Shown here piece after piece: positions 10,083 through 19,219 of a stretch of DNA of 64,000 bases. Position 1 is the stretch's first letter. Every line of letters starts with the position of its first letter. The notes below the pieces were generated by a model. That model was not told the origin of the DNA, searched no databases, and saw nothing but the letters and a program-made list of their open reading frames with translations. This stretch comes from Chryseobacterium sp. CH21 (GTDB taxonomy: Bacteria > Bacteroidota > Bacteroidia > Flavobacteriales > Weeksellaceae): positions 1-64,000 of the forward strand of contig NZ_QICI01000087.1 of assembly GCF_004119445.1 (NCBI RefSeq), in the 5' to 3' direction. The position numbers and the translations under genes were made by a program.

Positions 10083-10637
10083 ATGGAAAAGGCAAGTACA
10101 GAAGTTATGAAACCTACATTTTTTTCGACAAAAGAAGAATTCAGAAAGTGGCTTGAGAAGCACCACGAAACTGAGAAAGAACTTTTAACAGGGTTCTACA
10201 AAACAGCCAGTGAAAAACCTTCTATGAGCTGGTCTGAATCTGTGGATCAGGCTCTGTGCTTTGGATGGATAGATGGAGTAAGAAAGTCAATAGATCACGA
10301 AAGTTATTCTATACGCTTTACACCAAGAAAACCATCCAGCATCTGGAGTAACATCAATATAAAAAAGATTGAGGAGCTTACGAAAGCTGGACTGATGACT
10401 TCCGCAGGTCAAAAGGCATTTAATCTCAGAAAAGAGGACAAATCAGGAATTTATTCTCATGAAAAAGCGGAAGTTTCACTTGATATGGTTTATCAGAAAC
10501 AATTTATGGATCATCCGGCAGCCTGGGATTTTTTGAATGTCAGGCTCCATCCTACAAAAAAGTTATTATCCACTGGATCACGAGTGCCAAACAGGAAAAA
10601 ACAAGACTTTCCCGATTGGAAAAAGTCATTGATATAA
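10083..10637 (+). CDS. YdeI/OmpD-associated family protein
   Basis: 184 residues. Family landmarks are F(F)STKEEFRKWLEKHHE at the start, SWSESVDQALCFGWIDG in the centre, and FTPRKPSSIWSNINIKKIEEL followed by AGQKAF. This family includes bacteriocin-protection-type proteins, but its biochemical role is unsettled. No signal peptide is present, so it is cytoplasmic. Divergent from mgtC. Confidence 0.85.
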   Translation: MEKASTEVMKPTFFSTKEEFRKWLEKHHETEKELLTGFYKTASEKPSMSWSESVDQALCFGWIDGVRKSIDHESYSIRFTPRKPSSIWSNINIKKIEELTKAGLMTSAGQKAFNLRKEDKSGIYSHEKAEVSLDMVYQKQFMDHPAAWDFLNVRLHPTKKLLSTGSRVPNRKKQDFPDWKKSLI

Positions 10638-10674
10638 GTAAACAATCAAAAAGATTAGAATAAAAAATAGTATT

Positions 10675-11073
10675 ATGGATAAAGAAATTTCACACTTCTG
10701 GTTAGGATATTTCAAAAATGAAGAAGATTTTTACAGTTTCATAGAAGAAGATGAAAATTATTATATAGAGGAAGAAACTGATGATCAGTATGTTTCTAAG
10801 TTTGCAGAATCTCAGAACATCAAGTGGTTTGACGATGATTTTATAGAATTTGGTTTCGAGGATGAAAGTCTTAGCATTTATGACAAGTTTGCAGAATATT
10901 CTTATGCTGACCAATGGCTTCCAACCCTGGAAAGAAAACTGAATGAATTAAGTCTGGACACTCCTGTGAATGCTATCATTTTCGCAACAAGATTTGTGAT
11001 TCCTAATCCGGTTTCTGTAGAAACTGACGATTATTCGCTGCATTATGTGGGGGAAATAGAATATGATATTTAA
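10675..11073 (+). CDS. Acidic Imm22-like protein (candidate immunity protein)
   Basis: 132 residues, strikingly acidic (runs of E and D in residues 15-60) and without a signal peptide. The opening HFWLGYFKNEEDFYSFIEE resembles the start of the immunity protein 22 family (W-x-G-x-F...F/Y-x-x-(Y/F)), and the length fits. Such proteins neutralise polymorphic toxins, but no toxin gene is adjacent. It follows the YdeI-like gene by 37 bp and is followed by a terminator. It lies only 3 kb from the T6SS genes, although polA intervenes. Family assignment is from memory of the pattern and only moderately sure. Confidence 0.55.
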   Translation: MDKEISHFWLGYFKNEEDFYSFIEEDENYYIEEETDDQYVSKFAESQNIKWFDDDFIEFGFEDESLSIYDKFAEYSYADQWLPTLERKLNELSLDTPVNAIIFATRFVIPNPVSVETDDYSLHYVGEIEYDI

Positions 11074-11090
11074 TAAGAAATAAACCCAAC

Positions 11091-11123
11091 AAAAAACTTC
11101 CGCCCAAAAGACGGAAGTTTTTT
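11091..11123. terminator. Bidirectional terminator
   Basis: Perfect stem AAAAAACTTCCG / CGGAAGTTTTTT with a 9-base loop, between the convergent Imm22-like gene and polA. Confidence 0.9.
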
Positions 11124-11147
11124 ATCGTTAAGAATAAATCGTATTTA

Positions 11148-13988
11148 TTAATGCGCTTCTAACCAGTTATCTCCTACTCCAATTTCTACCAATAACGGAA
11201 CCTGTGTTTTTAAGGCACTTTCCATTTCAGTTTTGATCAGTTTTGAAGCGGCTTCAATCTCGTCTACCGGAGATTCGAATATCAATTCGTCATGTACCTG
11301 AAGCAGCATTTTTGTTTTAAGCTGTTGTTCTTCAAGCTCTCTGTCTATTTTGATCATGGCAAGCTTTACAACATCTGCGGCACTTCCCTGAACAGGAGCA
11401 TTCACAGCATTTCTTTCCGCATGACCTCTCACCACGAAATTATTGGAATTGATATCTTTCAAATGACGCTTTCTACCTAAAATAGTTTCCACATACCCTA
11501 ACTGGCGTGCTTTGCTCACCTGTTCTGCCATATATTCCTTCAGCTTTGGATAGGTCTCAAAATAGGCTTCAATCATCTGCTTGGCTTCTGTACGGGACAA
11601 TCCGGTTTGTTCTGCCAAAGCAAAAGCTCCCTGTCCATAGATAATCCCGAAGTTGACTGTTTTAGCCTGGCTTCTCTGGGTTTTGGAAACTTCATCCAAA
11701 GGAATTTTAAAGAGTTTCGCGGCTGTGGAAGCGTGGATGTCTTCTCCATCCTGGAAAGCTTTGATCATGTTATCCTCTCCTGAAATTTCAGCAATCAAAC
11801 GGAGTTCAATTTGAGAATAATCGGCTGAAATAATCTTCTTTCCTTCTCCGGAAACAAACGCTCCACGAATCTGCTGTCCTCTCACGGTACGGATTGGAAT
11901 ATTCTGCAGGTTCGGGTTTACACTCGCCAAACGGCCTGTAGCAGCTGTAGTCTGTGAGAAATTGGTATGTACTCTGTTATCTTTTTTCTCAATCTGTGAA
12001 GGCAAAGCGTCTACATAGGTTGACTTTAATTTCTGATAGGTTCTGTATTCCAGAATATGCTTGATGATCTCATGTTTTGATGATAATTTCTGAAGAACAT
12101 CTTCTGAGGTTGCATACTGTCCTGTTTTTGTTTTCTTGGCTTTTGGATCCAGCTGCAATTTTTCAAAGAGAATCTCTCCCAGCTGTTTTGGGGAGTTCAT
12201 ATTGAATTCTTCTTCTGAAAGTTCAAAAATCTTTGTTTCCAACTGTTTCAGATCATTTTCAAGGTCAACACTTTCCTGTGCCAGCCATTTTTCATCCAGA
12301 GAAATCCCTGCCAATTCCATTTTTGCAAGCACTTCCATCAGAGGCATTTCAATGGTAAAGAAAAGTTCTTCCAGATTTTCTTTTTTCAGCTGTGGTGCAA
12401 AAAGTTCATACAACTGGAACGTTACGTCTGCATCTTCTGCAGCATAATCTGTCTGTGTTCTTACATCTGCATCTCTGAAACTGCCCTGTTTTTTACCTTT
12501 TTTCCCAATAATGGTTTCAATAGATACAGGTTTGTAGTTCAGGTATACTTCTGAAAGGTAGTCCATTCCGTGTCTTCCGTCCGGATTCAGAAGGTAATGG
12601 GCGATCATGGTATCAAACATAGCACCTTTTACGGTGATGTTGTATTGTTTTAAAACTTTATAATCGTATTTAAGGTTATGGGCAATTTTCAGCAGGTCTT
12701 CTTTTTCGAAAAACGGTCTGAAAATCTCCAGGGTCTGCAACACTTCTTCTCTATTTTCAGAAAGTGGAATGTAATAGGCAAGTCCTTTTTTGTAAGAGAA
12801 ACTCATTCCTACCAATTCTGCTTCCAGTTCATTTAATGAAGTTGTTTCTGTATCAAAGCAAACCACTTTTTGTTGTAATAAGTTATCAACCAGTTTTTTC
12901 TGAGCCTTTGGATTATCTATATACTGATAAAGATGATCGTTATTCTCAATGGTAGATTTTGTAGAAGTAGCCTGTTCCAATTCTTCGAAATTGGCAAAAA
13001 GATCAAGCTGCATTACCTGCCCTTTCACTTCTCCAGCTGCAGAGGCCTGCTTTTCTTTTACTTCTACCTCGTTTACCACTATTGATTCCGCACTGGCAGG
13101 AGCAAAAGCTCTGTAAAGATTTTCGTACAGTCTTCTGAATTCTATTTCATCAAAAACTTCTTTTACTTTTTCAAAATCCGGAGTTTCAAGATCATATTGT
13201 TCCTGATGAAATTCTACAGGAGCATCACAGATAATAGTTGCTAGTTTTTTAGATAAAATACCACGTTCTGCAGAAGCTTCTACTTTTTCCTTCAGCTTTC
13301 CTTTCAGCTTATCGGTATTGGCCAATAACGTTTCGATGTTCCCAAATTCTTTCAGGAACTTCATAGCAGTTTTCTCTCCTACTCCTTCCAACCCAGGGAT
13401 ATTATCTACAGCATCTCCCATCATGGCAAGGAAATCAATAACCTGTTTCGGGTCTTCAATCTCGTATTTTGCCTTTACCTCATCTACTCCAAGAATCTCG
13501 ATATCCCCACCTTTTAATCCTGGCTTATAAATTTTAATTTTATCAGTAACCAGCTGTGCAAAATCTTTATCCGGAGTTACCATGAAAGTGGTATAGCCTT
13601 CTTTCTCTGCTTTGCATGCAATAGTCCCAATAACATCATCAGCTTCATATCCTTCTACTCCCAAGCGTGGAATGTGCATTGCTTCCAGAATTTTATGAAT
13701 GTATGGAACAGCAATTTTGATCGCTTCAGGAGTTTCACTTCTATTGGCTTTGTATTCTGAATAATCATCAGTTCTTACACTCGCCTGCCCTACATCAAAA
13801 ACGACTGCCAAATGGGACGGTTTTTCTCTTCTGATCAACTCGATCAAAGAATTGGTAAAACCAAAAATGGCAGAAGTATCCAATCCTTTGCTGGTAAGTC
13901 TAGGATTCCTGATTAATGCATAGTATCCTCTGAAAATCATCGCATAGGCATCGATGAGAAACAGCCTTTTATCTTTTGTTGCGTCCAT
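11148..13988 (-). CDS. polA: DNA polymerase I
   Basis: 946 residues from the start chosen here. Domains in order: 5'-3' exonuclease (about 1-290; EGYEADDVIG, TPDKDFAQLV, GDAVDNIPG), 3'-5' proofreading exonuclease (about 340-530) with an intact DTETTSLN motif, then the polymerase domain with motif A SADYSQIELRL, the O-helix RSQAKTVNFGIIYGQ and motif C QVHDELIF. The proofreading acidic residues look present, so both nuclease activities are expected. An in-frame ATG six codons upstream (14006) falls inside a TATATTTG -7 promoter box (14004-14011), so ATG at 13988, giving MDATKDKRLFL, is preferred. Confidence 0.95.
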   Translation of the reverse strand: MDATKDKRLFLIDAYAMIFRGYYALIRNPRLTSKGLDTSAIFGFTNSLIELIRREKPSHLAVVFDVGQASVRTDDYSEYKANRSETPEAIKIAVPYIHKILEAMHIPRLGVEGYEADDVIGTIACKAEKEGYTTFMVTPDKDFAQLVTDKIKIYKPGLKGGDIEILGVDEVKAKYEIEDPKQVIDFLAMMGDAVDNIPGLEGVGEKTAMKFLKEFGNIETLLANTDKLKGKLKEKVEASAERGILSKKLATIICDAPVEFHQEQYDLETPDFEKVKEVFDEIEFRRLYENLYRAFAPASAESIVVNEVEVKEKQASAAGEVKGQVMQLDLFANFEELEQATSTKSTIENNDHLYQYIDNPKAQKKLVDNLLQQKVVCFDTETTSLNELEAELVGMSFSYKKGLAYYIPLSENREEVLQTLEIFRPFFEKEDLLKIAHNLKYDYKVLKQYNITVKGAMFDTMIAHYLLNPDGRHGMDYLSEVYLNYKPVSIETIIGKKGKKQGSFRDADVRTQTDYAAEDADVTFQLYELFAPQLKKENLEELFFTIEMPLMEVLAKMELAGISLDEKWLAQESVDLENDLKQLETKIFELSEEEFNMNSPKQLGEILFEKLQLDPKAKKTKTGQYATSEDVLQKLSSKHEIIKHILEYRTYQKLKSTYVDALPSQIEKKDNRVHTNFSQTTAATGRLASVNPNLQNIPIRTVRGQQIRGAFVSGEGKKIISADYSQIELRLIAEISGEDNMIKAFQDGEDIHASTAAKLFKIPLDEVSKTQRSQAKTVNFGIIYGQGAFALAEQTGLSRTEAKQMIEAYFETYPKLKEYMAEQVSKARQLGYVETILGRKRHLKDINSNNFVVRGHAERNAVNAPVQGSAADVVKLAMIKIDRELEEQQLKTKMLLQVHDELIFESPVDEIEAASKLIKTEMESALKTQVPLLVEIGVGDNWLEAH

Positions 13989-14003
13989 ATTTTGAATAAT
14001 GAA

Positions 14004-14011
14004 CAAATATA
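14004..14011 (-). promoter_or_regulatory. -7 promoter box of polA
   Basis: TATATTTG on the minus strand matches the Bacteroidota -7 consensus TAnnTTTG and lies 15 bp upstream of the preferred polA ATG. This implies a very short leader. Confidence 0.6.
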
Positions 14012-14155
14012 TGAAAATAGGAGTAAAAGTTGGCAGTTTAGAGAAGGGATTCGGATATCGAATTGTGGGATTTGGGATATGAGTTGCGCGGTTTCGGGAT
14101 GCGGGGTTGAGAGATAAGGAGATTGCTTCTTAGCGGCTAGTTTTTTATAAAAACA

Positions 14156-14190
14156 AAACAGTATACCAAAAGGCATACTGTTTCTTTTTT
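14156..14190 (-). terminator. Terminator after the first hcp gene
   Basis: Stem AAACAGTATgCC / GGtATACTGTTT (arms 14156-14183), followed on the minus strand by a T-rich tract. The stem sequence resembles the hairpin after the second hcp gene (ACAGTATAC core), in line with tandem duplication. Confidence 0.8.
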
Positions 14191-14208
14191 TATTTAAGTT
14201 GTATTGGA

Positions 14209-14622
14209 TTATTTACCTGCTGAAGGCCATAGTCCAGCGAACTGAGAAGTACCGTAGTCGATAGTCTCTGCACTTACTACGAAGCTGATCAGCATACTGT
14301 TGCTGTCTACTGCATCGAAGTCTACTTCATGCTGGATTACATATCCGTTTTCCCATTTCAAAGTGATCAATGTTCCTTCTTCGTGAGATTTGTTGAATGT
14401 GATTTCACCTACCGTTGGCTTATATTTACCGTTTAGTAAGCTTTCAAGAATGTCTGACTTTTCAGTAGCTTCTACTGTAACCTTGATTAATGCGTTGGAA
14501 GGATCTGATGCTACACGTCCTGATACGTCTGTAGATCTGGATACACTGTAGTTCATTTTTAACAGTTTCTGTCCTTCACCGTTGTTGAATTTTAAGATTC
14601 CTCTTGAGTTTCTTTCTGCCAT
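14209..14622 (-). CDS. tssD: T6SS tube protein TssD (Hcp), copy 1
   Basis: 137 residues. The sequence matches the Bacteroidota (subtype iii) TssD family: MAERNSRGILKFNNGE at the start, the conserved ATEKSDILESLL helix and a C-terminal AGLWPSAGK. TssD hexamers stack into the inner tube that the contractile sheath propels and that carries VgrG and effectors. It differs from copy 2 by only two Val/Ile exchanges (DAVDSN versus DAIDSN; SFVVS versus SFVIS). It is a single-gene unit with its own terminator and its own promoter module at 14675-14767. Confidence 0.93.
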   Translation of the reverse strand: MAERNSRGILKFNNGEGQKLLKMNYSVSRSTDVSGRVASDPSNALIKVTVEATEKSDILESLLNGKYKPTVGEITFNKSHEEGTLITLKWENGYVIQHEVDFDAVDSNSMLISFVVSAETIDYGTSQFAGLWPSAGK

Positions 14623-14674
14623 GATTGTAAATTTTAATCGTTAGTAATAAATTGTTATTTCAATAATTATATAA

Positions 14675-14767
14675 CAAAGATACCCCCCTTGTTTTTGAAA
14701 AAAAGCATTTGAATGGAAATCTGAAAAAGTGTAGTAGTTCTACGATTTCATGTCGTAATTCTACGAC
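14675..14767 (-). promoter_or_regulatory. hcp promoter with double-dyad operator, copy 1
   Basis: On the minus strand a TATCTTTG -7 box (14675-14682) lies about 50 bp before the tssD start. Another 49 bp upstream is the conserved element, two 16-bp dyads at 14731-14746 (GTAGTA-GTTC-TACGAT) and 14752-14767 (GTCGTA-ATTC-TACGAC, perfect half-sites), separated by 5 bp so that centres are 21 bp (two helical turns) apart. No TTTG -33 box is apparent, so an activator bound at the dyads is likely. Confidence 0.8.
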
Positions 14768-14954
14768 AAAAGATTTAAAATATAGCATAACATATTATAA
14801 ATAAATATTTTAAATACTTATGCTAATTCATAAAAACCACCCATTTATTACACCAAAAAGAGAAATAACATAGTAAAAATCATTATAAAAAGAAAGCAAA
14901 AAATTACCAATTTTTCATGATTCAATTGCACAGGTTGAGATTATATATAAAAAA

Positions 14955-14988
14955 CAGAACAGTATACTCGGATGAGTGTACTGTTCTG
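14955..14988 (-). terminator. Terminator after the second hcp gene
   Basis: 15-bp stem CAGAACAGTATACTC / GAGTGTACTGTTCTG with a GGAT loop, followed on the minus strand by TTTTTTAT. It ends the copy 2 transcript. Confidence 0.88.
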
Positions 14989-15023
14989 TACCAATTTTAT
15001 TTTTACTAAGATGATGAATAGGC

Positions 15024-15437
15024 TTATTTACCTGCTGAAGGCCATAGCCCAGCGAACTGAGAAGTACCGTAATCGATAGTTTCAGCACTTATTACGAAGC
15101 TGATCAGCATACTGTTGCTGTCAATTGCATCGAAGTCTACTTCATGCTGAATCACATATCCGTTCTCCCATTTTAAAGTAATCAATGTTCCTTCTTCATG
15201 AGATTTGTTGAACGTGATTTCTCCTACTGTTGGCTTGTATTTACCATTTAACAAGCTTTCAAGGATGTCTGATTTTTCAGTAGCTTCTACTGTTACTTTG
15301 ATCAATGCATTGGAAGGATCTGATGCTACACGTCCTGATACGTCTGTAGATCTGGATACACTGTAGTTCATTTTTAACAGTTTCTGTCCTTCGCCATTAT
15401 TGAATTTTAAGATTCCTCTTGAATTTCTTTCTGCCAT
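15024..15437 (-). CDS. tssD: T6SS tube protein TssD (Hcp), copy 2
   Basis: 137 residues, nearly identical to copy 1 (two conservative exchanges), so the pair is a recent tandem duplication with silent codon divergence. It forms the same tube structure. Monocistronic between the hairpin at 14955-14988 and the promoter module at 15486-15579. Its promoter region is closer to that of copy 3 (26 kb) than to that of copy 1, sharing TTTTGTGATTCGGTGATTG and AGAGGCTCTTTT, so promoter and gene have recombined or duplicated in different steps. Confidence 0.93.
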   Translation of the reverse strand: MAERNSRGILKFNNGEGQKLLKMNYSVSRSTDVSGRVASDPSNALIKVTVEATEKSDILESLLNGKYKPTVGEITFNKSHEEGTLITLKWENGYVIQHEVDFDAIDSNSMLISFVISAETIDYGTSQFAGLWPSAGK

Positions 15438-15485
15438 GATTGTAAATTTTGATCGTTAATATTTTGTGATTCGGTGATTGTAGAA

Positions 15486-15579
15486 CAAAGATAGAGGCTC
15501 TTTTTCGCTAAAAAAAGCTTTTGGATGGAAATCTGAAAAATTGTAGTAGTTCTACGATTTCTTGTCGTAATTCTACGAC
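15486..15579 (-). promoter_or_regulatory. hcp promoter with double-dyad operator, copy 2
   Basis: TATCTTTG -7 box at 15486-15493 and, 49 bp further upstream, dyads at 15543-15558 (GTAGTA-N4-TACGAT) and 15564-15579 (GTCGTA-N4-TACGAC). Geometry matches copies 1 and 3. Confidence 0.8.
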
Positions 15580-15730
15580 AATGGATTTAACAAACTTATT
15601 GAAAACATGATTGATAAAGGATTTCAACTTTCTGAAAAAGAATAAGAAAAATAATAATTTCCCACACGAATGAGAAATATTAAGATTTTTTTAATATAAA
15701 ATTGGCTTTATTTAACAGATACATTTTCAT

Positions 15731-15778
15731 AAAAATAAAATGGCAACCAGCTAAAACCTGATTGCCATTTTTATTTTT
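15731..15778 (-). terminator. Terminator after the lytic transglycosylase gene
   Basis: Stem AAAATAAAAATGGCAA-type (arms around 15732-15746 and 15762-15777, core TGGCAA/TTGCCA), with T-rich sequence on the minus strand immediately after the stop at 15793. Confidence 0.8.
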
Positions 15779-15792
15779 AATCTGAGATTATG

Positions 15793-16662
15793 TTACTGTT
15801 GAGTCTGGGTATTTGCTCCTTCTTTTATAGAACGAACCAATATCTTGTTTTTTCTAAGCAGAAAATCAGGCATGAGATCAACAGGCAGATAGAAAGAGCT
15901 TTCCCCTTTTTTCTGCAGTTCTTCTACAATTCCGGGATTCCAGACAAGGATTTTATCTACGTCTATATTCAGCTCATCTGCTACAACTTTTAAGCTGAAA
16001 CCGGCATTGATCTCTGTTTCGGAAAGAGCGGCCTGAGTTGTTTTTCGGTCTCCTTCAAAGAAAACTTTATTGATTCTTGATGAATTGTAGTTATTTAATA
16101 CACTCTGAAGTTCTCCTGTAGCATAGCATGCATTCAGGTATTTCTTTACATGATTAATGGTTTCTAAGGGAAGGTATTTGGAAAATTCGTGGTATTGAGA
16201 CGAACCTGAAGCCTGCATCGCTTTGGCAATATTTCCTTCACCACAGTTATAAGCAGCTACTACTGTTACCCAGTTATTATATTTTTTATACAGATTACTT
16301 AAAGAAATAGCAGCTGTTTTTGTGCTTTTATAAAGATCGGTACGTCCCTGTTCTGTAAGTCCGTACTGGTTGGCATGCGCCGTCATAAACTGCCAGACTC
16401 CCACTGCGCCAGCTCCTGAAGTAATATTTCTATCAAAATGGGATTCTATGAGTGCCAGGTTTCTCAAATGCTTGGGAAGCCCTTTCTGAAGAAGCAGCTG
16501 TTCGATAAATTCTACCAGATCTTTATTGGCATTAATGATACCTTTATACTTTTTCACGCTGCTTTCCGAGGTGTCGGAAGCAGCAAGAAACTGCCCGTTT
16601 ACCAAGATAACGGATCCTAATAATAGAAAACCTGTAAAGATATTTCTGACAATTATTTTCAT
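15793..16662 (-). CDS. Lytic transglycosylase (SLT domain) with C-terminal LysM-like region
   Basis: 289 residues with a signal peptide (IFTGFLLLGSVILVNGQ). The transglycosylase domain (about 45-190) has the catalytic glutamate in LALIESHFD (E73), then AGAVGVWQFM, AAYNCGEGNI and the family's YLPLETINHVKKYL (MltD-like). The C-terminus (about 220-265: INAGFSLKVVADELNI...ILVWNP) resembles LysM, a peptidoglycan-binding unit. It cleaves glycan strands to 1,6-anhydro ends. It sits directly after clpV (58 bp) on the same strand, so it is likely the T6SS-dedicated enzyme that opens the cell wall for the trans-envelope complex. Confidence 0.85.
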   Translation of the reverse strand: MKIIVRNIFTGFLLLGSVILVNGQFLAASDTSESSVKKYKGIINANKDLVEFIEQLLLQKGLPKHLRNLALIESHFDRNITSGAGAVGVWQFMTAHANQYGLTEQGRTDLYKSTKTAAISLSNLYKKYNNWVTVVAAYNCGEGNIAKAMQASGSSQYHEFSKYLPLETINHVKKYLNACYATGELQSVLNNYNSSRINKVFFEGDRKTTQAALSETEINAGFSLKVVADELNIDVDKILVWNPGIVEELQKKGESSFYLPVDLMPDFLLRKNKILVRSIKEGANTQTQQ

Positions 16663-16720
16663 TATAATTTTATTTGTGAGGAAAAAGACAAATTTACAGA
16701 TCTGCCCTTTTGCTTCATCA

Positions 16721-19219
16721 TTAATCTACTTTCCAGCTAATTTTATCTTCTTCTTTATTCCAATCTACATGAATGGTCTGGCCGGATTTTACTTCTTCTC
16801 TAACGATCATTTTGGAAATAGGCCTTGCAAGCTGTGCACGAATTACTCCTGAGATCTGTCTTGCTCCATACTTACTGCTGAATCCACCTAATGCCAGATT
16901 TCTTACTGCATCATCACTTATTTTAAGGGCAATTCCTAATCTGGTTAATGAAGTATGAAGGGATTTCAATTGAATATTAAAGATTCTTTCTGCAATGGAT
17001 TCTGTAATCGGGGCAAAAGGAATAATCTCTGTAATTCTCGCTAAGAATTCGGGTCTGAATCGTCCGGAATTTGACATAATCTGCATCAGTGAAGATGATT
17101 CCGGAATTTTTCCTTCTTCAAACTGTTTTACAATTTCCTCACTTCCAATGTTGGAGGTAAACAGGATCAATGCATTGCTGAAGTCTCCCTCTTTACCTAG
17201 TTTATCATGTACTTTTCCTTCGTCCATAATCTGAAGGAATACGTCAAAGACAGAATGATGGGCTTTTTCAATTTCGTCAAATAAAACAACGGTATAAGGC
17301 TGTTGTCTGATTTTATTAACAAGCATACCTCCTTCTTCGTATCCTACATATCCCGGAGGCGCTCCGTATAGCAATGCTGCAGAATGTTCTTCTTTGAATT
17401 CTGACATATCAAAGCGTACCATCGCTTTTTCATCGTTGAAAAGTAATTCTGCCATTGATTTTGCCAACTCTGTTTTACCGGTTCCGGTAGGTCCCAGAAG
17501 GAAGAAAGATCCGATGGGCTGTCCGGGTTTATTCAATCCGCTTCGGTTTTCAACAATAGCATCGGAAAGGATTTTTAATGCGTGATCCTGTCCTACAACT
17601 CTATTTAGTAGAAGAGATTCCATATTCAGAAGTTTTTCTTTTTCCTGAGCCTGGATTTTCCCGATTGGGATATTGGTTTTAGCGGCCATTACGGCTGCCA
17701 GTTCCAATCTGTCTACTTTTTCTCTTTTCTTTGCGGCATGCTGTAAAAGTTCTTCGTAAGTATCTTCAATGATTTTCTGAATCTGATCTACCGGCATAGA
17801 ATTGTCAATCGCAGGCTGCTCACTTAATGAACCCCATAGGATCGGGCTTATTTTGTCTCTTAACAAGTTGTAAGTCCAGATCAGTTCATCAGCTTTATCT
17901 TTGCTGTCCGCAAATTCTTCGGTTAAGATTGCATCGTAGCTTTCTTTCCAGCTATTTAATTCTTTTTCTGATAACTCATCAAGCATTTTGATGGCGGCCA
18001 TTGTTCTGTCTAGTAAATCAATGGCAGCATCCGGTAATTTTTTACCTTTTGCATATCTTTTTGCTAAACGTACACATTCCGGAAGAGCCGTTTTTTCTAC
18101 TTCGATACCGTGGTGTTTTTTGTAGCCTTCAAGGAGTACATCTATCATTTTCACGCACGTCTTTTCATCCGGTTCAAGGACAGTCAAAACTTCAAAACGA
18201 CGGTTGAAAGCCTGTTCCGGTTCTATAATTTTTCTGTATTCTTCCTGAGTTGTAGCTCCGATTACGGTAATTTCACCTCTGGCAAGCTCAGGTTTCAAAA
18301 GATTAGCAACGTTTCCGATGCTTCCTTTCGGGTCTAAAAGGGTATGAATTTCGTCAATGAAAAGAATGGCTTTTTCAATTTTCTTGCATTCATTGATTAC
18401 TTTTTTCAGGCGGTCTTCAATTTCCCCTTTATAAGAGGTTCCTGCTAATAGTGCTCCGGTATCCAGTTCTAAAAGGGTCCCGTTTTTAAGCATTTCAGGG
18501 ACATTTCCTTTGATGATTTCTGTAGCAAATCCTTCTACCAAAGCTGTTTTTCCAACTCCTGGCTCTCCGATGATGATAACATTCGGTTTGCTTCTTCGGC
18601 AAAGAATTTCTACGAGCATTCTCAGTTCTTTATCTCTACCAATAATATTTTCAATTTCGCCCTTTCTTGCCTGTGCCGTTCTGTCTACACAATAGCTTTT
18701 AATGGAAGGAAATGAATTGTCTGAATAGTCTGAACCGTTATTTGAAAATAAGGATGAAAAATCACCATCTTCAGAAACGGTAAAGGGTGTATCTTTTCTG
18801 TACAGGTTGAATATTTCATGCTCTCTCAACGGAAGTGACTTCAACTGTTGAAGTGAGAATACCACCTGTGGTTTTACAATAGCTGTAAGGATACAGATAG
18901 GAGTAATCTCATCCAATCCTAATTTTAAACGGATATCATCAGCTTCTTCGATTAGGGTATCTATGGCATCATCCTGCCCTACCTCATCGGGAAGGTGGTT
19001 TGTTTTTGGGTATTCTTCAATACGGACGTCTGCCCATTCGTAGAAATATCCGGGATCTTTATCTATACTTTTCAGGAATTCATTGAGTCCGATATCTTTA
19101 TGCATAAGAGCCTGCAGAATGTGCGGCCCTCCATAAGTTCCATTATAGTTTTCTTTCGCTATCGACTGAGCAATATGAAATAGCTGCTTTACGGTTTCGT
19201 TGGTTACTAGTACTCCCAT
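16721..19219 (-). CDS. clpV: T6SS ATPase TssH/ClpV
   Basis: 832 residues. Order: Clp N-domain (about 1-150), AAA+ 1 with Walker A GEPGVGKT (218-225) and Walker B LFIDEIH, a coiled middle domain, AAA+ 2 with Walker A GPTGTGKTE and Walker B LFDEIEKAH, then the ClpB C-terminal D2-small domain. It is shorter than ClpB (about 860) and has a diverged N-domain, as expected for ClpV, which disassembles contracted TssB/TssC sheath. The T6SS context supports ClpV over the general chaperone ClpB. The transglycosylase gene follows by 58 bp. Confidence 0.88.
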   Translation of the reverse strand: MGVLVTNETVKQLFHIAQSIAKENYNGTYGGPHILQALMHKDIGLNEFLKSIDKDPGYFYEWADVRIEEYPKTNHLPDEVGQDDAIDTLIEEADDIRLKLGLDEITPICILTAIVKPQVVFSLQQLKSLPLREHEIFNLYRKDTPFTVSEDGDFSSLFSNNGSDYSDNSFPSIKSYCVDRTAQARKGEIENIIGRDKELRMLVEILCRRSKPNVIIIGEPGVGKTALVEGFATEIIKGNVPEMLKNGTLLELDTGALLAGTSYKGEIEDRLKKVINECKKIEKAILFIDEIHTLLDPKGSIGNVANLLKPELARGEITVIGATTQEEYRKIIEPEQAFNRRFEVLTVLEPDEKTCVKMIDVLLEGYKKHHGIEVEKTALPECVRLAKRYAKGKKLPDAAIDLLDRTMAAIKMLDELSEKELNSWKESYDAILTEEFADSKDKADELIWTYNLLRDKISPILWGSLSEQPAIDNSMPVDQIQKIIEDTYEELLQHAAKKREKVDRLELAAVMAAKTNIPIGKIQAQEKEKLLNMESLLLNRVVGQDHALKILSDAIVENRSGLNKPGQPIGSFFLLGPTGTGKTELAKSMAELLFNDEKAMVRFDMSEFKEEHSAALLYGAPPGYVGYEEGGMLVNKIRQQPYTVVLFDEIEKAHHSVFDVFLQIMDEGKVHDKLGKEGDFSNALILFTSNIGSEEIVKQFEEGKIPESSSLMQIMSNSGRFRPEFLARITEIIPFAPITESIAERIFNIQLKSLHTSLTRLGIALKISDDAVRNLALGGFSSKYGARQISGVIRAQLARPISKMIVREEVKSGQTIHVDWNKEEDKISWKVD

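Noticed and set aside
13989-14006. Upstream ATG of polA at 14006
   Set aside because: It lies inside the TATATTTG promoter box, and the residues it would add are not typical of the family.
16721-19219. ClpB chaperone instead of ClpV
   Set aside because: The gene lies inside the T6SS run, the N-domain is diverged and the protein is shorter than ClpB. A genome copy of ClpB elsewhere should settle it.
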